Shown here: piece after piece, positions 8,718-12,417 of the stretch
How the letters are laid out: each line of letters opens with the position of its first letter
How positions within the stretch are numbered: position 1 is the first letter of the stretch
Source: JAAZAI01 sp050942875
GTDB taxonomy: Bacteria > Verrucomicrobiota > Kiritimatiellia > RFP12 > UBA3636
Reading direction: 5' to 3'
DNA: 12,417 bases
Assembly (NCBI GenBank): GCA_050942875.1
Contig: JBMNOD010000095.1
Span: forward strand, 1 to 12,417
Position numbers and translations under genes: made by a program
The notes under the pieces: generated by a model
What the model saw: only the letters and a program-made list of their open reading frames with translations
Databases searched by the model: none
What the model was told of the DNA's origin: nothing

Positions 8718-9515
8718 ATGAATTTCAATCACGAAAATCTTATGGTTTACCAGCGAATCTTGTCTTTCAACATTAAGGTTGCCAATTGGGTCGCTGGTTG
8801 GGATGGCAAACACGCCATTCGCGACCAGCTTTCTCGTGCGGCGGAGAGCATGTTGGAGAATGTTGCCATGGCGAGCGCGGCGTATTCCTCCAAGAAACAA
8901 CGATCCCTTGACTATGCGATCGGATCCGGTCTTGAGTGCGCTGCCTGCCTGGACCTTGCCAGCATCAAGCGACTGCTTGATGCAAAGACCGTCTATGTCG
9001 AGAAAGAAGAGCTTTCTCAAGTTTTGCGCATGTTGGTGGGGTTGAGAAAATCGTGGGCACAGTCAACAAGAGGGGTTCGAGAGAACGACGCGGACTACAG
9101 CGTAGGCGGTGGGGAATTCAATAAAGCTCACGACAAAATTCGCAACAAAGAGGAAGAAGCACACCCCCTTTTCCACCATGAGACGCTTGATGTTTACAAA
9201 ACAAGCATTGAGGCGGCAACGGCCTTCTACACGGTGGAAGCGGTTTTCCAGCTTTCAAACCAATTGTTTCGGAGATTGGACGAGCTGTTCACAAGCATGG
9301 TCCTAAACATTGCAGAAGGAAATGGGCGGTTTTCACACGCCGATCAGATAAGGTTCATGGGAATCTCCCATGAATCTGCCATCAAGTTGGCCGCCCGGCT
9401 GGATCTCTGTGCTGCGCAGAACCTTCTTCCAAAAGACAAGGTTGATGAATGCAAGGCGCTACTGAAAAGAGTTTCTGCCATGACTTTGGCAATAATTTCG
9501 GGAGACTGCAGATGA
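8718..9515 (+). CDS. Tandem four-helix-bundle protein (S23/IVP-like, two domains)
   Basis: The 265-residue product looks like two copies of the four-helix-bundle family known from 23S rRNA intervening sequences (S23, IVP) and related to the Avd protein of diversity-generating retroelements. Such proteins are usually about 120 residues. The second half (about 153-265) is the clearer match: HETLDVYKTSIEAA, then LNIAEGNGRFSHADQIRF and SAIKLAARLDL. The first half (1-118) has the same layout (FNHENLMVYQRILSF, LENVAMASAAYSSKKQ) but has diverged. The linker, NKAHDKIRNK at 135-144, is repeat-derived. GGAG (8707-8710) lies seven bases before ATG 8718. Base composition is clearly lower in G+C than the rec genes, suggesting foreign origin. 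The stop overlaps ATG 9512, and the last codons match the GGGAGACTGCA edge of a repeat unit. Its cellular role is unknown; these proteins bind nucleic acid or act as adaptors in the few studied cases. Confidence 0.8.
   Translation: MNFNHENLMVYQRILSFNIKVANWVAGWDGKHAIRDQLSRAAESMLENVAMASAAYSSKKQRSLDYAIGSGLECAACLDLASIKRLLDAKTVYVEKEELSQVLRMLVGLRKSWAQSTRGVRENDADYSVGGGEFNKAHDKIRNKEEEAHPLFHHETLDVYKTSIEAATAFYTVEAVFQLSNQLFRRLDELFTSMVLNIAEGNGRFSHADQIRFMGISHESAIKLAARLDLCAAQNLLPKDKVDECKALLKRVSAMTLAIISGDCR
9120..9150 (+). repeat. Three decayed 12-bp array repeats inside the four-helix gene
   Basis: The linker DNA reads AATAAAGCTCA, then CGACAAAATTCG, then CAACAAAG. These are three degraded copies of the CGACAAAG repeat at the 12-bp spacing of the arrays, and AAAGCTCACGACAAA is an exact match to array sequence. 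The reading frame used (KAHDK) is one that stays open through array A. It suggests that the two domains were joined across an array remnant. Confidence 0.75.
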
Positions 9516-9661
9516 ATATATCGCATCAAAAGCTTTGTCGTCCCAGAACTTTGTCGCGAGCTTTGTCGAATCCACAAGATCCCCAGAGCTTTGTCGTCCC
9601 AGCAACTTTGTCGCGAGCTTTGTCGAATCCACAAGATCCCCAGAGCTTTGTCGTCCCAGCA

Positions 9662-9683
9662 ACTTTGTCGCGAGCGACAAAGT
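9662..9683. repeat. Hinge hairpin of array B
   Basis: ACTTTGTCG (9662-9670) and CGACAAAGT (9675-9683) form a perfect 9-bp stem around a CGAG loop. It marks the point where the octamers of array B change direction, as at 8507-8528 in array A. Confidence 0.9.
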
Positions 9684-9691
9684 GGGAGATT

Positions 9692-9699
9692 GCTGGTGG
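9692..9699 (+). other. E. coli-type Chi octamer in array B
   Basis: GCTGGTGG occurs eight bases after the hinge hairpin, in the same place as in array A. The orientation is the same as the operon. Relevance to this RecBCD is unproven. Confidence 0.35.
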
Positions 9700-9921
9700 G
9701 TATATCGACAAAGGTTTGCGACAAAGCTCACGACAAAGTGGGAGGGCTGCTGATGAAATACATCGACAAAGTGTTGCGACAAAGCTCACGACAAAGTGAG
9801 AGGGTTGCCGATGAATGCGTCGACAAAGGTTGCGACAAAGCTCACGACAAAGCTCGCGACAAAGTGGGAGGGTTGCAGATGAATGCGTCGACAAAGGTTG
9901 CGACAAAGCTCACGACAAAGT

Positions 9922-9937
9922 GGGGAGACTGCAAATG
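9922..9937 (+). promoter_or_regulatory. Repeat-borne ribosome binding site and start codon of recD
   Basis: GGGGAG (9922-9927) lies seven bases before ATG 9935. The same arrangement, GGGAGG or GGGAG then seven bases then ATGAAT or ATGAAC, recurs in the right-half units at 8601, 8658, 9811 and 9879 and at the end of the four-helix gene (ATG 9512). The recD initiation signal is therefore part of the repeat unit. Confidence 0.75.
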
Positions 9938-11764
9938 AACACATCGACAAAGGTTGCGACAAAGCTCGCGACAAAGTTTCCTATAGATTGCTTTCGGGCG
10001 TTAGATTTACAGTTGGCCGGTTTGGCCGATCGCATGGTCGGCGGTGCCGATGAGCCGCTGCTGGCGGCGGTGGCGCTTGCGAGCCGGGCCGTCGAGGAGG
10101 GGCATGTCTGCGTTGATCTGAAAACCTGCGCAGGGCGGCCGTGGCGGAATCTCAATGGCGACGAACGCCTCGACGAACCGCCGTTGCCGACATGGGAGAC
10201 GTGGCGCGCGCACCTTGAAAGCGAAGCGGCGCGCCGCGTCGTTGGCGGACGGGAAGACCGCGAGACCTTGCTGGTGCTCGACGGCAGTCGCCTGTATCTT
10301 CGGCGGTATTGGCAATACGAGCGAAGCGTCGAGGAACGCATTCTCGCGCTGGCGGCGCCGCGACCGGCGACGCCTTGCGAAGCGCTTCTCGAAAAATATT
10401 TTCCAGACGATCCGCGCCATCCGACGTCGGTGGCGCAGCAGCGACAGGCGGCGCGAAACGCCGTCGGCCGCGGGCTCTCCATTCTCAGCGGCGGCCCCGG
10501 CACGGGCAAGACCTACACGCTCGCCCGCATCGTGGCGATGCTGGCGGAGTTGCACCAGGCCGGCGGCGCGTCGTTCGCCGTGCGCATCGCCGCGCCCACG
10601 GGCAAGGCCTCGCAACGCGTTGTCGAGAGCCTCCAAGGCGCGGTGGCGAGCTTGCGCGAAGCCGGCATCCCCGAGGCTTTGCTGGATGCGATTCCGCAGG
10701 AAGCCTCCACCCTTCACCGGCTGTTGGGATCGCGCCGGCATTCGCCGTATTTCAAGCACGACCGCCGCAACCCCCTGGCCGCGGACCTGGTCGTCGTGGA
10801 CGAGGCCAGCATGGTCGATTTGCCGCTCATGGCGAAGCTCCTCGACGCGCTCGACACCGATTGCCGCCTGCTGCTCGTGGGCGACGGCAGCCAGCTTGCG
10901 TCGGTCGAGCCCGGGCGCGTCTATGGCGACATCTGCCATGCGGCGGGGGAGGGCGGCCCGCTGGCGGGCTGCCTGACGACGCTGACCGAAAGCCGCCGCT
11001 TCTCGGCCGATTCGCCCATCGGGCGCGTCAGCATCGCGATCAACACGGCGCCGGCGACGGCCTGGGACGCATTGGCCGAGCAGACGGGCGACACGCTGAA
11101 GGTGCATCCCAGCGACGACGCGCGGGCGGAGACGGGCGATTTCGCGGCGTGGGTCGTGGCGAACCTGCGCGACTACCTGGCGGCGACCGATCCCGCGGAG
11201 GCCTTGGCCGAGGCGAACCGTTTTCGCATCCTCTGCGCGCTGCGCGGCGGCCCCTTTGGCGTGGCGGCGATGAATGCGTGCGTGGAACGCATCTTGGCGC
11301 GCCATGGGCTTCGTCCTTCCGGACGCTTCTACGACCACCGGCTCATCCTCGTCACGGTCAACACCCCGGCGCTTGGCCTTTTCAATGGCGATGTCGGCGT
11401 CGTGCTCGCCGAGCGCGACGCGTCCGGCGCGCGCACCGGCAAGCTGCTCGGCTGGTTCACGGGACGCGATGGCGCGCCCCGCCCGGTTCCGGTGAACTTG
11501 CTCCCCGAGCACGAGACTTCGTTTGCGATGACGGTTCACAAGTCGCAGGGGTCGGAGTTTCCGAACCTTGCGCTTGTCTTGCCGCCCGAAGGCGATTCCC
11601 CCGTGCTCACCCGCGAGCTCGTTTACACGGGCCTGACCCGCGTGAAGATCGAGAACGGCGTCGGCGGCCTCCGCCTCTACTGCACCGAAGCCAGCTTCCG
11701 CGCCGCCGTCGCCCGCCGCACCGAACGCGCGTCGGGGCTGCTGGCGGGGGAGAGAAGCGGCTAG
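9935..11764 (+). CDS. recD: RecBCD enzyme subunit RecD (5'-3' helicase)
   Basis: RecD is the fast 5'-3' superfamily 1B motor of RecBCD, and it controls nuclease activity and the response to Chi. The product from ATG 9935 is 609 residues, against 608 in E. coli. Visible motifs are Walker A GGPGTGKT (186-193), motif Ia APTGKAS, STLHRLLG, motif II DEAS (289-292), motif III GDGSQL (316-321), motif V TVHKSQGSEF (533-542) and motif VI YTGLTR (564-569). The first 14 residues, MNTSTKVATKLATK, are repeat array translation. Recognisable RecD sequence starts at about residue 20 (FRALDLQLAGLADR), matching the E. coli LRPLDVQF region. A longer frame reaches back to 9815 through the array, but 9935 has the best ribosome site and gives the family length. 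The gene is 1561 nt from recB rather than overlapping it. Confidence 0.93.
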   Translation: MNTSTKVATKLATKFPIDCFRALDLQLAGLADRMVGGADEPLLAAVALASRAVEEGHVCVDLKTCAGRPWRNLNGDERLDEPPLPTWETWRAHLESEAARRVVGGREDRETLLVLDGSRLYLRRYWQYERSVEERILALAAPRPATPCEALLEKYFPDDPRHPTSVAQQRQAARNAVGRGLSILSGGPGTGKTYTLARIVAMLAELHQAGGASFAVRIAAPTGKASQRVVESLQGAVASLREAGIPEALLDAIPQEASTLHRLLGSRRHSPYFKHDRRNPLAADLVVVDEASMVDLPLMAKLLDALDTDCRLLLVGDGSQLASVEPGRVYGDICHAAGEGGPLAGCLTTLTESRRFSADSPIGRVSIAINTAPATAWDALAEQTGDTLKVHPSDDARAETGDFAAWVVANLRDYLAATDPAEALAEANRFRILCALRGGPFGVAAMNACVERILARHGLRPSGRFYDHRLILVTVNTPALGLFNGDVGVVLAERDASGARTGKLLGWFTGRDGAPRPVPVNLLPEHETSFAMTVHKSQGSEFPNLALVLPPEGDSPVLTRELVYTGLTRVKIENGVGGLRLYCTEASFRAAVARRTERASGLLAGERSG

Positions 11765-11778
11765 CGGCTAGCGGCTAG
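11758..11778. repeat. Three tandem CGGCTAG heptamers over the recD stop
   Basis: CGGCTAG occurs three times head to tail. The first copy contains the recD stop codon TAG (11762-11764). Because the unit is seven bases, the copies place a TAG in each of the three frames, making a triple-frame stop. Confidence 0.85.
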
Positions 11779-11780
11779 AC

Positions 11781-11902
11781 CCGCAGGGCAGCTTTGTCGC
11801 GAACTTTGTCGCAAACTTTGTCGACGTCACCGACGCCAAGCCAAGACTCAAGACCTGCCGCAGGGCAGCTTTGTCGCGAACTTTGTCGCAAACTTTGTCG
11901 AC
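11781..11902. repeat. Cluster C: duplicated block of CTTTGTCG octamers after recD
   Basis: A 45-bp block at 11781-11825 recurs at 11858-11902, 77 bp on. Each block has CCGCAGGGCAG followed by three CTTTGTCG octamers exactly 12 bp apart (11792, 11804, 11816 and 11869, 11881, 11893). Only the CTTTGTCG orientation is present. It is a third site of the same repeat family, bracketing recD between arrays B and C. Confidence 0.92.
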
Positions 11903-11932
11903 TTGACTCGACCGAAGTCGAAAATGATTCCT

Positions 11933-12008
11933 GTCGATTCCCGACGACTCCGGTCGATTCCCGTCGATGTTGATGGGAGTCGTCCAGTCGACGGGAGTCG
12001 ATGTCAGT
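11933..12008. repeat. GTCGATTCC repeat block with inverted copies
   Basis: GTCGATTCC occurs at 11933-11941 and 11953-11961, with CGACTCC between them, followed by inverted copies of the type GGGAGTCG. Arms 11943-11951 (GACGACTCC) and 11976-11984 are perfect 9-bp complements, as are 11959-11967 (TCCCGTCGA) and 11988-11996. The two pairings cannot form as one simple nested hairpin, so alternative folds are possible. Confidence 0.75.
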
Positions 12009-12016
12009 CGGAAAAA

Positions 12017-12089
12017 CAGGGCGCACCGCGCTGAAGCGCGGGCGAGCGGGAGGCCCGCCGGGACGGCGGTCTCCAGCGGAGGCGCCCTG
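12017..12089. repeat. GC-rich multi-stem segment
   Basis: CAGGGCGC (12017-12024) pairs with GCGCCCTG (12082-12089). Inside are CCGCGC-TGAA-GCGCGG (12026-12041), GCGGG-AGG-CCCGC (12046-12058) and an alternative CCGCC/GGCGG pairing (12055-12069). A closing stem around smaller stems resembles a dispersed structured repeat or a small RNA. With this GC content some pairing is expected by chance, and I cannot tell which strand is relevant. Confidence 0.45.
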
Positions 12090-12150
12090 AGGGGCGAGTG
12101 GGGCGAGTCCAGAGCCTCGCGTTCCCGGGGCGGGCGACCTGCCAGAGTGG

Positions 12151-12170
12151 ACGCGGCGTCCTCGCCGCGT
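12151..12170. repeat. GC-rich hairpin with TCCT loop
   Basis: ACGCGGCG (12151-12158) and CGCCGCGT (12163-12170) form a perfect 8-bp stem around TCCT. On the plus strand it is followed by TTTC only, so it would be a weak intrinsic terminator for the operon at best. The sequence resembles the CCGTCCTCGG core of the repeats at 171-193 and 304-326. Confidence 0.6.
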
Positions 12171-12190
12171 TTCACCGCTCCGCCCATCCA

Positions 12191-12222
12191 CTGTAATCTG
12201 GAACTTTTCTTCCAGATTACAG
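12191..12222. repeat. Perfect 13-bp inverted repeat
   Basis: CTGTAATCTGGAA (12191-12203) and its exact complement (12210-12222) flank the loop CTTTTC. No T-tract follows on either strand. The arms are AT-richer than the surroundings. It could be a protein-binding site, part of a palindromic repeat or an element end. Confidence 0.85.
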
Positions 12223-12348
12223 CCAACGGGGCATTGGCGACGAGCGACCGGCCGATTACGTTCGTTCTGGTGTCCGGCCTCGATATATGGTAGAGCCTGT
12301 CCCAATTCCGCACATTGTTGCGCGGCAAGGAGTTGAAACGAAAGAAAA

Positions 12349-12383
12349 TCCGTCATGGAAGGCGTTTGTCCTTCCATGACGGA
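12349..12383 (-). terminator. Strong hairpin, possible minus-strand terminator
   Basis: TCCGTCATGGAAGG (12349-12362) and its exact complement (12370-12383) form a 14-bp stem with the loop CGTTTGT. Read on the minus strand the stem is followed by TTTTCTTTCG, a broken T-tract that could terminate a leftward gene beyond the window. It could equally be a dispersed palindrome or an operator for the possible promoter just downstream. Confidence 0.4.
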
Positions 12384-12394
12384 AAGAAGTGTTC

Positions 12395-12400
12395 TATAAT
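12395..12400 (+). promoter_or_regulatory. Possible promoter -10 box
   Basis: TATAAT is a perfect -10 consensus in an AT-rich patch. At 17-bp spacing the upstream hexamer is TTCCAT, a poor -35 match that lies inside the 12349-12383 hairpin. It might serve a gene beginning to the right of the window. Confidence 0.25.
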
Positions 12401-12417
12401 TCGGGTAAACAACAGAT

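Larger units (their letters stand above)
9533..9976. repeat. Array B: CGACAAAG/CTTTGTCG repeat array between the four-helix gene and recD
   Basis: I count 25 octamers, eight as CTTTGTCG up to the hinge (9662-9683) and 17 as CGACAAAG after it. Left units start at 9533, 9589 and 9646 (56 and 57 bp). Right units carry ATG at 9811, 9879 and 9935 (68 and 56 bp); the 68-bp unit has gained one extra 12-bp octamer. The left half is nearly identical to that of array A, 1153 bp upstream, so the two arrays are direct copies flanking the four-helix gene. The last unit runs into the recD coding sequence. Confidence 0.95.
11765..12417. other. Right intergenic region, no convincing gene
   Basis: I see no gene in these 653 bases. 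Two long open frames on the minus strand and one on the plus strand cross repeats and hairpins, have no family resemblance and look like products of GC-rich repeat sequence. The region holds array cluster C, a GTCGATTCC inverted-repeat block, a GC-rich multi-stem segment, three strong hairpins and a possible promoter -10 box at the far end. No classical intrinsic terminator with a T-tract follows recD directly. Confidence 0.6.

Overview
The window is GC-rich bacterial DNA. Sample lines I counted by hand are about 65% G+C in recB and about 47-48% in the gene at 8718-9515. It holds a complete RecBCD operon read left to right: a Gfo/Idh/MocA-type oxidoreductase (603-1604), recC (1598-5041), recB (5038-8373), a double four-helix-bundle (S23/IVP-like) gene (8718-9515) and recD (9935-11764). 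The first three genes overlap at their stop/start codons (7 and 4 bp), so they look translationally coupled. The lineage cannot be fixed from the sequence. The GC level, many dispersed palindromic repeats and the four-helix-bundle protein would fit a PVC-group bacterium such as Kiritimatiellota or Verrucomicrobiota, but that is a weak inference.

The striking region is 8370-9980, where recB and recD would normally adjoin. It contains two long repeat arrays, A (8380-8704) and B (9533-9976), on either side of the four-helix-bundle gene. Both are built from the octamer CGACAAAG and its complement CTTTGTCG, mostly spaced 12 bp apart and grouped in units of about 57 bp. In each array the octamers point one way on the left and the other way on the right, and switch at a perfect 9-bp hairpin (8507-8528 and 9662-9683). 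Units in the right halves carry a Shine-Dalgarno-like GGGAG(G), seven bases, and then ATG. The start codon, ribosome binding site and first 14 residues of recD come from the last such unit. The linker between the two halves of the four-helix-bundle protein contains three decayed copies of the same 12-bp repeat. A third small cluster, C (11781-11902), follows recD. The simplest reading is a repeat/four-helix-bundle element lodged inside the recBCD operon, which now supplies the translation start of recD.

The outer flanks (1-602 and 11765-12417) show no convincing genes. The left flank has a large imperfect hairpin (28-109), two 23-bp direct repeat pairs, one of the GGGACAGACCCC type, and a possible promoter before the oxidoreductase. 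The right flank has cluster C, a GTCGATTCC inverted-repeat block, a GC-rich multi-stem segment and three strong hairpins.

Functionally, RecB (3'-5' helicase plus nuclease), RecC (Chi-scanning scaffold) and RecD (5'-3' helicase) should form one RecBCD enzyme for double-strand-break repair and degradation of linear DNA. All key motifs are present, apart from an unusual residue in RecB motif V. The oxidoreductase has no evident link to recombination. The role of the four-helix-bundle protein is unknown.
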